DNA of 64,000 bases from Bog-473 sp963821755 (GCA_963821755.1 CAWGEX010000003.1:1178001-1242000); one strand, 5' to 3'. Positions 8,479 through 16,663 are shown, counted from the first letter of the stretch. Notes: generated from the sequence alone by a model not told the origin. Numbers and translations: made by a program.

Positions 8479-9282
8479 ATGGCATTTGTCGAGGTATCCG
8501 CCCCACACCCGCACGTCGCCGTGATCTCCCTGAACCGGCCGGAACGTATGAACGCCATGGCGTTCGACGTCATGCTCCCGTTGCGCGACAGCCTGCGCGC
8601 CATCGGCGACGACAACGACGTACGGGTCGTGGTCCTCACCGGCGCCGGGGCCGGATTCTGCTCTGGGGCCGATCTCGAGGACCCCGGGTCAATCCCCCAC
8701 ACCGAGGGCCTCACGCTGCCGTCGTTGGCCATGCGGTCCATGGAACTGCTCGATGACGTCATCTCCACCATTCGGCGTCTCCACCAGCCGGTCATCGCGG
8801 CCGTCAATGGCGCGGCCATCGGGGGAGGGTTCTGCCTCGCTCTTGCGGCCGATGTTCGTATTGCGGCCGACACTGCCTACTTCCGAGCGGCCGGCATCAA
8901 TAACGGGCTCACTGCAGCCGAGCTCGGGATCAGCTTCCTCCTGCCCCGAGCGATCGGCCATTCCCGGGCGGCCGAAATCATGCTCACCGGGCGCGACGTC
9001 TCGGCTGAAGAGGCCGACCGCATTGGGCTGGTCTCCCGCGTGGTGGCCCGGGACGCGCTTCTCAGAAGCTGCACCGAGGTGGCGGACCGTATCATCGGCT
9101 GGAGCCGGGCCGGCGTTGAGCTGACCAAACGTCAACTCTGGAACAGCCTGGACGCATCGAGCCTACAAACGCACATGGACGCCGAAGGCATGGCCCAGCT
9201 CTTCGTGCGCGTCACCACCAAGAACTTCGAGGAGTCGGTCCAAGCTCGGCGGGAGGGACGACCGCCAGTTTTCGTCGACTGA
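8479..9282 (+). CDS. Enoyl-CoA hydratase/isomerase family protein
   Basis: 267 residues from ATG 8479. Crotonase hallmarks: NRPERMNAMAFDV, AGFCSGADLEDPG (oxyanion hole) and VNGAAIGGGFCLALAADVRI (second backbone NH), then GISFLLPRAIGHSRAAEIMLTGR. Probably an acyl-CoA hydratase of fatty-acid or branched-acid degradation. It ends directly beside the convergent trHbO gene (no gap). It is a paralogue of the hydratase at 3774, not a duplicate. Confidence 0.85.
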   Translation: MAFVEVSAPHPHVAVISLNRPERMNAMAFDVMLPLRDSLRAIGDDNDVRVVVLTGAGAGFCSGADLEDPGSIPHTEGLTLPSLAMRSMELLDDVISTIRRLHQPVIAAVNGAAIGGGFCLALAADVRIAADTAYFRAAGINNGLTAAELGISFLLPRAIGHSRAAEIMLTGRDVSAEEADRIGLVSRVVARDALLRSCTEVADRIIGWSRAGVELTKRQLWNSLDASSLQTHMDAEGMAQLFVRVTTKNFEESVQARREGRPPVFVD

Positions 9283-9663
9283 TCACGGGGCGTTCAGTAG
9301 CGACTGAGCCGCCATGACGAAGTAGGCATCCAACTCCTCGGCGTCGGGGGGAGTAAGGCGCTCCGTTTCCACCATCCGGGCCACAGCTGCATGCATGTGG
9401 CGGAGCCAGGCATCTCGCTCAGCCGGGCCGATAATGAAGGGCGCGTGTCGCATCCGGAGCCTTGGATGCCCGCGGGTCTCGTTGTAGGTCGAAGGTCCAC
9501 CCCAGTACTGCACCAGGAAGAGGGCAAGGTGATGCTTTGGTTCCCTCAGGTCTTCGGGGTAGAGCGGCCGCAGGAGCGGGTCACCGGCGACCCCGAGGTA
9601 GAAAGAATCAATGAGGTCGAAAAAGAATTGCTCCCCGCCGACCCGGTCGAAGAGTGCGTCCAC
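9283..9663 (-). CDS. glbO: Group II truncated haemoglobin (trHbO)
   Basis: 126 residues, the normal length of a 2-on-2 globin. Family positions can be assigned: Y22 (B10), Y35 (CD1), proximal H73 (F8) in MRHAPF and W86 (G8) in ERDAWLRHM, the combination typical of the trHbO class. These proteins bind O2 and take part in peroxide or NO chemistry near the respiratory chain. GTG 9663 is preceded at 7 nt by TACCGT with no ribosome-binding site, indicating a leaderless transcript. Confidence 0.9.
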   Translation of the reverse strand: MDALFDRVGGEQFFFDLIDSFYLGVAGDPLLRPLYPEDLREPKHHLALFLVQYWGGPSTYNETRGHPRLRMRHAPFIIGPAERDAWLRHMHAAVARMVETERLTPPDAEELDAYFVMAAQSLLNAP

Positions 9664-9670
9664 GACCTTG

Positions 9671-9676
9671 ACGGTA
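9671..9676 (-). promoter_or_regulatory. Putative -10 box (TACCGT) of glbO
   Basis: On the minus strand TACCGT is 7 nt upstream of the GTG start at 9663. No Shine-Dalgarno sequence is seen. Inferred leaderless promoter. Confidence 0.45.
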
Positions 9677-9701
9677 GACGCTCTAGACTGCCTCTCCGTT
9701 C

Positions 9702-9781
<80 letters not shown>

Positions 9782-9835
9782 CGTGCAGCCCAGAAGGGTT
9801 GTGCTGGAAGTGCCACCGGGTACGACTTCCCCGTC

Positions 9836-9857
9836 ATCCCGCGAATATCCCGCGGAC
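9836..9857 (+). repeat. 22-bp direct repeat, left copy
   Basis: Identical to 14387-14408, in the same orientation. Each copy contains the 8-mer ATCCCGCG twice, spaced 10 bp start to start. It lies 55 bp inside the left att repeat and within the integrase C-terminal reading frame. Candidate arm-type integrase or excisionase site. Confidence 0.8.
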
Positions 9858-10709
9858 GGATCCGACCGCGACGCCGTGTAAGCCGATTCGGCGCGACCAG
9901 AGCGGGCCTCGGCGATCACTGCATCGCGGTCCTCCGCCGCGTGCTGGTAGCGAAGCGCGGCGGCCGGACTGGCGTGGCCGGCCCGCGCCATGAGTTCCCG
10001 AGTCGTTGCGCCCTGCGTGGCGGCCCACGTCAGGCCGGCGCCCCTCAGGTCGTGGAAGTGGATCTCGAGTCGCCCCAGTTCCTGGCGGGCACCTTGCCAC
10101 GCCATATTGAGGGGATGCCGGCGAAGCCTGCCTCCCTTGGGTCCGCTCAGGAGCGGGAGAATGACTCGGGGCCGACAAAGGCCGCAGGTGGCGCTCCAGG
10201 GTCGGCACGACATGGGGTGGAATGCTCACGGTCCGGCGACCGGCTTCGGTCTTGGGCGGGCCCAGCTGTAGCCGGCCACCGACGTCGTACGCCGTTCGCT
10301 CGACGTGGATCCTTCGGTGCAGGAGGTCGAAATCCCGGCGCTCAAGGCCCAGCACCTCTCCCAGCCGGAGGTGACACCACGCCGCCATCTCCACGGCGAT
10401 CCGCCACGGTTCGGGCAGCGCGGCAGTCAGGACATCGACTTCAGCGATGGACAGCATCGGCCGCTCGGGCGATCGCTCCTGCGACGCCCCCTTCACCACG
10501 CACGGATTCCGGCCGATGAGCTCGTCGGCCACGTCAGTGGCCAGGATGCCGCTCAACAGTCGGTATGCCTTCGCCGCGGTGACTGGGTGCTTCCGGGCCA
10601 AAGCGGCGTTCCAAGACCGCACGGTGGGCGGCGTGATCTTTCCGAGATGCAGGTCCCCAAAAGCCGGAAGGATGTGGCATCGGAGGAGAGGGCAGGCGGA
10701 TACGGATGG

Positions 10710-10877
10710 ACGGTTCCGAGCCCTGCTATCAGGGTGATGAAAGGTCCAGGTAAGGAGCACTCCCGCAGGCAACTGCTCACCTGGAACCGTTTGAATACGC
10801 AAGCAAGCGATCTGGGTGACTAGCCCAATCGCGCCGGATGGTGGCACCCCGTCCCGGCGAACTGGCTACTCGGCTAC
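10710..10877. other. Degenerate sequence upstream of the integrase
   Basis: This is where the integrase N-terminus would be expected, but no frame continues the homology on either strand. Nothing else is recognised. Confidence 0.4.
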
Positions 10878-11267
10878 CTATGAACCCATCGGCAGAAAGA
10901 ACTCGAGCTGAATGTTGTCCGGGTCCCGAAATGCGAGACCGGCCCCGTATGATCGGTCCAAGATCTCACCGTGCTCGATACCCAAGGCATCGAGTCGTGC
11001 TGGCCAGGATTCGAGCTCTTCTCGACTAGCGCAACCAAAGGCGATGTGGTCGAGTCCGATTCGAAATTCATCGAACACGTCGCCCTCAAGCTGATGCTGA
11101 TTTTCGTGGATTGCGAACATCGGCTCAAACCAGACCGCCGCTCGATAATTGTCCTCGTCGATGACCCCAACAGGCGGCGACTCGAAGAGGCGCTCGTACC
11201 ACTCGATGCTTCGTTGGAGATTGGAAACTGTCAAGGCGTAATGGTTGAAAGCTGGAAACGATGACAT
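10878..11267 (-). CDS. VOC family protein (glyoxalase/bleomycin-resistance type)
   Basis: 129 residues, a single VOC module: FNHYALTVSNLQRSIEWYERLF at the N-terminus (first metal ligand H9), RIGLDHIAFGCA in the middle, and the C-terminal SFRDPDN-like block GLAFRDPDNIQLEFF with a Glu ligand. Cargo of the tRNA-Gly element. It resembles the VOC gene at 21156 strongly enough to be a paralogue. The ATG at 11267 is 6 nt from TAGGGT, so the transcript is probably leaderless. Confidence 0.85.
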   Translation of the reverse strand: MSSFPAFNHYALTVSNLQRSIEWYERLFESPPVGVIDEDNYRAAVWFEPMFAIHENQHQLEGDVFDEFRIGLDHIAFGCASREELESWPARLDALGIEHGEILDRSYGAGLAFRDPDNIQLEFFLPMGS

Positions 11268-11273
11268 TCACTA

Positions 11274-11279
11274 ACCCTA
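11274..11279 (-). promoter_or_regulatory. Putative -10 box (TAGGGT) of the VOC gene
   Basis: Minus-strand TAGGGT 6 nt before ATG 11267, inside an AT-rich patch (ATATATAGGG). No Shine-Dalgarno sequence. Confidence 0.45.
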
Positions 11280-11398
11280 TATATCCCCGGAATCCCCACG
11301 CTCAAGTCCGGCGATAGGGAGCACACCGCCGAGACAGTGGGACGCTTCGACGTCGGCCACGGGGCCCGATCTTCCGCCGCGTGTCATAGGGGTGGATC

Positions 11399-11427
11399 TT
11401 CACAAGACCCGACGCCTTCCTTATGAT
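11399..11427 (+). promoter_or_regulatory. Sigma70-type promoter
   Basis: TTCACA (11399-11404) and TATGAT (11422-11427) are separated by 17 bp, a near-consensus vegetative promoter. The expected start is near 11434, just before the GAGGTGAGAGCGAG ribosome region of the gene at 11448. Confidence 0.6.
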
Positions 11428-11447
11428 CGAATCGAGGTGAGAGCGAG

Positions 11448-11690
11448 ATGCGCAATGGACGTGGTGAACGCCCCGAGGTGGTGCTCGATTCGATTCTCCC
11501 CCTGCACCCGCGGCTCGGCCAAGACGCATTCCAGATGGATGCAGAACTGTGGGCGATCCACGGGTATATCCCAGTCGACGGTGAAGTGATCTTGGCCCAG
11601 TTCGACCACCGCGAGACGGCAATGGCCGTTCTGGCCCAGCTTGCGGCGGCGCTGGAGCATTCACGAACTCGCCATTGGGGCTCCGTTTGA
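11448..11690 (+). CDS. Small protein of unknown function
   Basis: 80 residues, soluble, no recognised domain. The central part (DAELWAIHGYIPVDGEVILAQFDHRETAMAVL split across residues ~31-62) looks like a compact alpha/beta fold. It has a good promoter and a ribosome site (GAGGTGAG) in front, and it is followed after 46 nt by the oxidoreductase at 11737, so the two may form a small operon inside the island. No function is assigned. Confidence 0.5.
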   Translation: MRNGRGERPEVVLDSILPLHPRLGQDAFQMDAELWAIHGYIPVDGEVILAQFDHRETAMAVLAQLAAALEHSRTRHWGSV

Positions 11691-11736
11691 CGTCCATGAC
11701 CTGACAAACCCAAATCCCTCAAAGGAGGACACCGTC

Positions 11737-12660
11737 ATGCAAGCAATCACCGTTCGAGACCGCGATGCGGGGGTCGCTGGACTTTCCTTGACTGAGATGC
11801 CCTATCCCATTGCGGGCGAGAACGACGTCATCGTGCGGGTCCATGGCGCGGGCTTCATCTCCACCGAACTGGAATGGACGGGAACCTGGGCCGACCGCGC
11901 TGGACGCGACCGGACGCCAAGCATCGTGGGCCACGATCTGTCCGGTGTCGTGGCTGAGTTGGGGCCCGGAACCACCGGCCTCACCGTTGGCCAGCGGGTG
12001 TTCGGGCTGACCGACTGGTTCCGCAACGGCACCCTGGCTGAGTACACAGCGGTGGAGGCCCGCAACCTCGCTCCGCTTCCGGCGGACGTCGATCACGTCA
12101 CCGCCGCCGCTCTGCCGATCTCGGTACTGACCGCATGGCAGGCGCTGTTCGACCACGCTCACGTCCGGACCGGCCAGAGCGTCTTGATCCACGGCGCCGC
12201 TGGCGGAGTCGCTTCGATCGCCGTGCAGCTCGCCCGCGAGGTGGGGGCCGTTGTGATCGGCACCGGCCGGACTCCGGACCGCGACACCGTCCTCGACTTG
12301 GGAGCGCACGCCTTTTTGGACCTTGAGACCGACAAGCTCGAAGATGTCGGTGAAGTCGATGTGGTCTTCGATGCGATCGGTGGAGAGATTCTCGATCGCT
12401 CCGCCGCACTGGTGCGCGCCGGCGGCACGCTCGTCACCATCGTCGGGACGCCCACGGTCAAGCCAATGGACGGGCGTGCGCTCTACTTCGTCGTCGAATC
12501 TGACAGCATCCGGCTCGCGGAGCTTGCCCAACGGCTGAGGGATGGACGGCTCAAGCCGATCGTGGGGGCGGTGAGGTCGCTCCGTGAAGCCCCCGATGCC
12601 TTCGCGCCCACGCAGCGCACGCCCGGCAAGACGATCATCCGCGTCTCCGAAGATGAATAG
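11737..12660 (+). CDS. Zinc-independent NADPH:quinone reductase-like (MDR superfamily)
   Basis: 307 residues. GroES-like N-terminal domain (GENDVIVRVHGAGFISTELEW, VGHDLSGVVAELGPG) and a Rossmann domain with VLIHGAAGGVASIAVQLAREVGA near residues 150-170, the family's AxxGxVG-type NADPH loop. The catalytic-zinc cysteines of alcohol dehydrogenases are absent, so it is of the quinone-reductase type. A strong AAAGGAGGA site lies 8 nt before ATG 11737. Cargo of the tRNA-Gly element. Confidence 0.85.
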   Translation: MQAITVRDRDAGVAGLSLTEMPYPIAGENDVIVRVHGAGFISTELEWTGTWADRAGRDRTPSIVGHDLSGVVAELGPGTTGLTVGQRVFGLTDWFRNGTLAEYTAVEARNLAPLPADVDHVTAAALPISVLTAWQALFDHAHVRTGQSVLIHGAAGGVASIAVQLAREVGAVVIGTGRTPDRDTVLDLGAHAFLDLETDKLEDVGEVDVVFDAIGGEILDRSAALVRAGGTLVTIVGTPTVKPMDGRALYFVVESDSIRLAELAQRLRDGRLKPIVGAVRSLREAPDAFAPTQRTPGKTIIRVSEDE

Positions 12661-12764
12661 CGTGCGTGCCGCTGAACCGGCGTACAGGGCACCCACTCCG
12701 GTGTCATCGATCGGGCTACGGCCTATTCGGGCGGGCGAATGAGCAAAAGTGTGCGCGACGCCCC

Positions 12765-13274
12765 TCAGAAAGGGGGGCCTAGTACTCGAAGGCGATTCGA
12801 TGGGGCGATGCAATCTTTCTCAAAAGAGAACCAGCACGTCAGGAGGGGCATTGTCATCAATTCGTGCTCCTGTTCGACGCTGACCTCCGGGCCGACGCGG
12901 CGCCACCCCAATCGTCGGTAGAAAGGCAGACGGATCTCACGGCAGAACAGAAGAGCAAAGGGTCTTCCGATCATCTTCATGCGGTCGGTCGTCTCTTGGA
13001 CCAGACGAGCGCCGATGCCTTGTCCTCGCAGTGAGGGATGAACCATGACACTGCCAAGGCCAACTCCGGGGATGCGAACGCCATCCGCCTCCACGTCGAT
13101 CAAGAGGTATCCGGCGTGGGCGACGAGTCGTCCAGCCTCCGAGAAGCACACCTGGTGGTCTTTTGGCGCCCATGAGATGGCCAAATGGTTTGTTCCGTAT
13201 GGGTCCGACTCTCCATCGGAGAGCAGTGCCGCCTCGGCAGCGGAAAAGGTCGAGGGTTCAGTGATCTCGATCAT
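12765..13274 (-). CDS. GNAT family N-acetyltransferase
   Basis: 169 residues. The acetyl-CoA loop is seen as VMVHPSLRGQGIGARLVQ (residues ~76-93, the R/Q-x-x-G-x-G/A motif), followed by FALLFCREIRLPFYRRLGWRRV, where a cysteine and Tyr/Arg cluster precedes the C-terminal strand. Substrate unknown. It ends convergent to the oxidoreductase with a ~100 nt gap. The start has TACTGT at 6 nt and no Shine-Dalgarno sequence. Confidence 0.85.
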   Translation of the reverse strand: MIEITEPSTFSAAEAALLSDGESDPYGTNHLAISWAPKDHQVCFSEAGRLVAHAGYLLIDVEADGVRIPGVGLGSVMVHPSLRGQGIGARLVQETTDRMKMIGRPFALLFCREIRLPFYRRLGWRRVGPEVSVEQEHELMTMPLLTCWFSFEKDCIAPSNRLRVLGPPF

Positions 13275-13648
13275 GCGGCGACAGTATCAAGGTTGTTCTT
13301 GCCGGGCCTGCGCTGACGGTCACACGAGAGGGCCCCTCCCATTTGGGGCGGACCACTGGCCAGAAGCGCTCCTAGCCGGCGGTATGGGACACCCTGGGTC
13401 CGCTTGAAGAGTCGGAGGGCGACCGTCAGTTGGCACCACCGGTCCAAGGGCCCACGCCGCCGATCCGGTCGATGGAGTACCGCACGATGTACCCGGTCTG
13501 AGACTCGTCCGGGTACTCGGCATCGTGTCCGACGTAAGCCTTGGCGAGTGAGGTGCGACGGAGAGTCCTCGGTCCCAAAGACGAACACACCATTTTGGCT
13601 GAGAAATGGCTAGCCAGCCTGGGCGACTGAGTGAGAGTCACTGCGTCG
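13275..13648. other. 374-nt stretch without a recognised gene
   Basis: Overlapping open frames exist on the minus strand, but none has recognisable motifs, a ribosome site or consistent codon use. It may be the remains of an older gene between the GNAT and the DHFR-like pseudogene. Confidence 0.4.
13281..13286 (-). promoter_or_regulatory. Putative -10 box (TACTGT)
   Basis: Minus-strand TACTGT 6 nt before ATG 13274 of the GNAT gene, consistent with leaderless initiation. Confidence 0.45.
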
Positions 13649-14207
13649 TTACTGAAGGCGGTAGCGGAGGTGGACGACGCCGCTGCTGAAGCGGTGCTCG
13701 TCGATGAGCTCGAGATCGGCACGGGTGTCGGTTGGCAGTGCGGGGTTGCGCCCACCGAGGATGACTGGCCAGACGAACAGGGCGAGCTCGTCGACCATCC
13801 CGGCAACGAGAGCCTGTGCTGCGAGGTTCGGGCCACCGACCAACAGATCCCTACTGGCGGCAGCCTTCAGGTCGAGTACCGCGCTGGGGTCGAAGTCGGC
13901 GTTCGAGCCGAGTGTTCGCAGTGGGCGGCGCGGCCAGGGTCGAGGAGTAGACGACCTTGTCCGCCGCCTGCCATGCGCTGGCGTAGTCGGCCGTGAGGTC
14001 TGACTGCGCGGCCAGGGTGGAGTCAGTCTCCCACACGGCCAGCGTCTCGTACATGCGCCGCCCGTAGAGATAGGTGCCTGCGGACCGCATGAGCTTGGTG
14101 ATGAACGCGAAGACGTCGTCGTCCGGCGGAGCCCAGTCGAAGGCGCCGCGTTCGTCCTCGGTGCAGCCGTCGAGGGACATGTTCGACGCGTAGATCAGCT
14201 TCGCCAT
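13649..14207 (-). pseudogene. Frameshifted dihydrofolate-reductase (RibD C-terminal) family protein
   Basis: The N-terminal part (MAKLIYASNMSLDGC, then DDDVFAFITKLMRSAGTYLYGRRMYE, VVYSSTLAAP) and C-terminal part (DLLVGGPNLAAQALVAGMVDE, VWPVILGGRNPALP) together make a ~185-residue RibD_C protein that would reduce a pterin-like or related substrate with NADPH. They are in different frames. One surplus base in the GC-rich stretch near 13898-13901 explains the break; removing it restores DFDPSAVLDLKAAASRDLL between the halves. Either a recent pseudogene or a sequencing indel. Confidence 0.8.
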
Positions 14208-14357
14208 GACCGCTCTTTCATCACCGTCACAATCTCGATGTCCTCAACGTCCAACCTAGGGGCTCGGCGGGGCCACTTGATGAGCGTCCCAGACGTGCCG
14301 TACGGAGGCAGGTGCGAATCGCGAAGCGTCGTTGTCACGTCCGCAGCAGAGAGTGAT

Positions 14358-14377
14358 GGTGCGGCGTTTCGCCGCAC
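14358..14377. other. GC-rich inverted repeat (hairpin)
   Basis: GTGCGGCG and CGCCGCAC flank a short TTT-type loop, giving an 8-bp stem. There is no T-tract after it. It sits about 10 bp from the 22-bp repeat near the right end of the island, so a recombination-site role is as possible as termination. Confidence 0.5.
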
Positions 14378-14386
14378 TTGTGAATT

Positions 14387-14408
14387 ATCCCGCGAATATC
14401 CCGCGGAC
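14387..14408 (+). repeat. 22-bp direct repeat, right copy
   Basis: Exact match to 9836-9857 and in the same orientation, 91 bp inside the right att repeat. It lies in a 292-nt gene-free stretch (14208-14499) that holds nothing else recognisable except a GGTGCGGCGTTTCGCCGCAC hairpin just upstream. Confidence 0.8.
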
Positions 14409-14499
14409 ACTCGCAATCGTGGCCGTCCACCGTCATTCGCACAATAAGCTGACCTGGTATTCCTGTTCATGACGGTTCAGGCTCGTCCGGCTCTGTCAC

Positions 14500-14550
14500 C
14501 CTTCCAAGCTGATCATGCCGGTTCGATCCCGGTCGGCCGCTCTCTTCAGA
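14500..14550 (+). repeat. Right attachment repeat (displaced tRNA-Gly 3' half)
   Basis: Exact 51-bp copy of 9731-9781. It lacks the 5' half of the tRNA, so it cannot be a tRNA gene; it is the attachment-site copy left by integration. Confidence 0.9.
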
Positions 14551-14694
14551 AGTGCAGCTCAGGGCGTCGCTCTGTTTCGGCTGCGAAGTGACGATACGTC
14601 AGAAAGCCGTTTCAGACTACAAACAGACCACACACTCCTGATGCGCAGCCGCCCGCATCGAACCGGAATCGGCTCGGCGGCCATGACTCGCTTG

Positions 14695-14871
14695 TTACCC
14701 GGCGTCCCCGTGGCGTCCAGGCTGCCGCATCGCTTCCTCTGCCATCGCTGAGAGCCGCTCGGCAATCGCGACGTCGCGCTCGGACGATGCGTGCTGGTAG
14801 ATGAGCGCGGCCCGTGCGCTGGCGTGTCCCATCCGGGCCATCAGCTCCTTGGTGCTGCTCCGGTCTTCGCC
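14695..14871 (-). pseudogene. C-terminal fragment of a second tyrosine integrase
   Basis: Read on the minus strand, this gives SSTKELMARMGHASARAALI followed by YQHASSERDVAIAERLSAMA and a stop. It contains the catalytic-domain GHAS and the Tyr nucleophile but not the Arg or HxxR boxes. It is clearly homologous to the first integrase (ELMARAGHASPAAALRYQHA) but differs in sequence. It lies 144 bp beyond the right att repeat in the same orientation as the first integrase relative to its own repeat, as expected for a second element inserted in tandem and then truncated. Confidence 0.8.
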
Positions 14872-15108
14872 GGCCTCCGGCCGCCCTTGACTGCCGCTTA
14901 CTGCCGGTTCACGAAACTGCGGCAGTGCGGCACGATTGGGATACCCACCACGGCCCGGTCGGCTTGAACCAAACCGAGTGAGTGGCCCCTATCTCGTCTT
15001 AACCCTGGGCGCAGCGAACAGGGATGCGGCAGCGCGCTTGGCACGACCAAGGTGACTTAGGTCGCCGCTGAACCGGGCGAGAAGTAGCCCCGCACGGGGA
15101 GCATCCAC

Positions 15109-15136
15109 TTGACCGTACTAGAGCGAATGGTCTAGA
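15109..15136 (+). promoter_or_regulatory. Possible promoter of the hydrolase gene
   Basis: TTGACC at 15109-15114 is a good -35. A weak -10 (TCTAGA or CTAGAA) follows after 16-17 bp and lies inside the palindrome, so a repressor bound there would block RNA polymerase. The -10 is not convincing alone. Confidence 0.4.
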
Positions 15137-15158
15137 ACGATAGACCATTCGCTCTAGT
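15117..15158. promoter_or_regulatory. 42-bp perfect palindrome, TetR-type double operator
   Basis: Two 18-bp arms are perfectly complementary around a 6-bp centre. Each arm is itself TAGA-N8-TCTA (15119-15134 and 15141-15156), the form bound by many TetR-family dimers, so two operators lie back to back, 22 bp centre to centre. No T-run follows, arguing against a terminator. It lies 65 bp upstream of the hydrolase start. No TetR gene is found beside it. Confidence 0.7.
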
Positions 15159-15222
15159 CAGTCCGAGCGTCGTACTTGGAGCCAACACAGCCTGTATCGG
15201 TTGAACAAGGGAGAACTGTGAG

Positions 15223-16074
15223 ATGCCTGCCGAGCCGGTTTCGACGATCAGTACCTACTTCCGAGTCTGTGACGGGGTGCGGGTGAGGTTCGCAGACAAC
15301 AAGGCGGATTCGCCCATCACCGTGCTGCTGCTGGCCCCATGGCCCGAAAGTCTTTGGGCGTTCCGCCGCATCTGGGACCGCGTCGCGTCAATCGGACGAG
15401 TGGTCGCCATCGACCTGCCGGGATTCGGCCATTCCGATGGCCGTCCAGAGCTGATCGCACCAGACAGCTCAGGAGCATTCTTGGCCGGCATGATTGAGGA
15501 GTGGGGACTAGGCGCTCCTCACGTCGTCGGCCCAGACGTCGGGACTGCGGCGGCGCTCTTCCTCGCTGCGAAGGCTCCACAACGCGTCACGAGCCTGACT
15601 ATCGGCGGCGGCGCGGTCCGTTTTCCGATCGAAGCAGGTGGCGCGCTCAAAGACATCATCGAGGCGCCGAGTCTCGATGATGTGCGCGCTCTCGACGCCA
15701 GAACCAATATCGGCTATGCGGTCGAGCCTGTTGCGCCTAGCGCCAGTGAGCCCGAAGTCCACGAGGACTACGTCAGCGCCTATGACCTCGGGCGCTTCGC
15801 GGAGTCCTCCCGCTTCGTGCGGCACTACCCTGAGCAGAACCCGGTGCTGCGTGATCTGCTGCCGACGATCACCACGCCGACCCAGATCGTCGCTGGTCGC
15901 GATGATGACCTCGTCCCTTGGTCCAACAACCAATACCTCAATGACCTCCTCCCTCACAGCGAGATCCATCCTCTCAACGCTGGTCATTTCGCATGGGAGG
16001 AAACAGCCGACGAATACGGCCCACTAGTCGCCGACTGGGTCACAGGCGGGTACGAGCGCGTCATAGCTGGTTAG
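15223..16074 (+). CDS. Alpha/beta hydrolase with Asp nucleophile (dehalogenase/epoxide-hydrolase type)
   Basis: 283 residues. After the DLPGFGHSDGRP strand-turn, the nucleophile elbow reads VVGPDVG with D105 where lipases have Ser. An Asp there is typical of haloalkane or fluoroacetate dehalogenases and epoxide hydrolases; the usual HD is PD here. The acid is probably in AGRDDDLVPW (~228) and the base is H259 in NAGHFAWEE. It would hydrolyse a halide, epoxide or ester; the substrate is unknown. GGGAG lies 9 nt before ATG. A strong operator upstream suggests induction by a ligand. Confidence 0.8.
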   Translation: MPAEPVSTISTYFRVCDGVRVRFADNKADSPITVLLLAPWPESLWAFRRIWDRVASIGRVVAIDLPGFGHSDGRPELIAPDSSGAFLAGMIEEWGLGAPHVVGPDVGTAAALFLAAKAPQRVTSLTIGGGAVRFPIEAGGALKDIIEAPSLDDVRALDARTNIGYAVEPVAPSASEPEVHEDYVSAYDLGRFAESSRFVRHYPEQNPVLRDLLPTITTPTQIVAGRDDDLVPWSNNQYLNDLLPHSEIHPLNAGHFAWEETADEYGPLVADWVTGGYERVIAG

Positions 16075-16319
16075 CGGGAGCGGTCTCAGTTATTCGGACA
16101 CCCCGGACCGCTGGACCATCTCCCCCGTTCGCCTAACACGCCGGGACGGGGTGCCACCGAGCTCAAGCAGGCACTTCGGTGGCAGCTGGACACCCGCACC
16201 GCATCATTGGCTGACCATCGGTCCACCCACATTCTCAAGGTGACGCGCATCTGTAACAGCGGATCCGCAGAATGGCATGAAAGAGCAGTCGAACAGATCC
16301 AGACAAGGAGAAGAGCCTG

Positions 16320-16663
16320 ATGGCAGTGTTCAATGGCGTGTTCCCGATCCTTCCCGGTAAAGAACAAGGAGGAAGGGACTTCGCGGCCGCGTGCATGGGG
16401 GAGCGCCGCATGGGGTTCGAGGCTCAGGCGGCTAGGTCGGGACTTACCCGGGAGACTTGGGCTCTGCAGGAAACCCGATGGGGAGCTTCATGGTGGTGTG
16501 GTTCGAGGCTCCTGACATCGAGAAGGCGTTCACGGATATGGCCACTGCCGGCAACGAGTTCAGCATCTGGTTCCTTGGCCAAGTCAAGGATGTGACTGGC
16601 GTCGACATGGGCGCTCCACCCGAAAGCCCGCTGCCCGACGTACTGGTCGACTGGACCCCCTGA
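16320..16663 (+). pseudogene. Frameshifted small monooxygenase-like protein
   Basis: The first frame gives MAVFNGVFPILPGKEQGG, then ERRMGFEAQAARSGLTRETW and ALQE. The continuation MGSFMVVWFEAPDIEKAF, then GNEFSIWFLGQVKDVTGVDM, is in the next frame. Restoring one C in the run at 16474-16476 joins them into a ~115-residue protein of the ABM-like ferredoxin-fold type. A strong AAGGAGAAG site precedes ATG 16320. A one-base loss in a C-run can be real decay or an assembly error. Confidence 0.7.

Larger units (their letters stand above)
9782..14550 (+). mobile_element. Integrated element at tRNA-Gly, about 4.8 kb
   Basis: Bounded by the two 51-bp tRNA-derived repeats. It holds the dead integrase beside the left repeat, a VOC protein, a small unknown protein, a quinone-oxidoreductase-like enzyme, a GNAT and a frameshifted DHFR/RibD-type gene. 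No replication, conjugation or phage structural genes are seen, so it is a defective island, not a self-moving element. Confidence 0.8.
14872..15222. other. 351-nt gene-free region with regulatory palindrome
   Basis: No gene on either strand. It contains direct and inverted copies of ACTGCCG/CGGCAGT around 14888-14930 and the 42-bp palindrome described separately, in front of the hydrolase gene. Confidence 0.6.

Noticed and set aside
12755..12782. Rho-independent terminator near the GNAT end
   Set aside because: A short GGGG/CCCC pairing exists but the stem is weak and no T-tract follows; no other convincing terminators were seen.
14500..14550. A second tRNA-Gly gene
   Set aside because: The 5' acceptor and D-arm are absent, so it is only the 3' half duplicated by integration.
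14515..14751. ORF crossing the right att repeat
   Set aside because: It reads through tRNA-derived sequence and the opposite strand of the integrase fragment; no homology or ribosome site.
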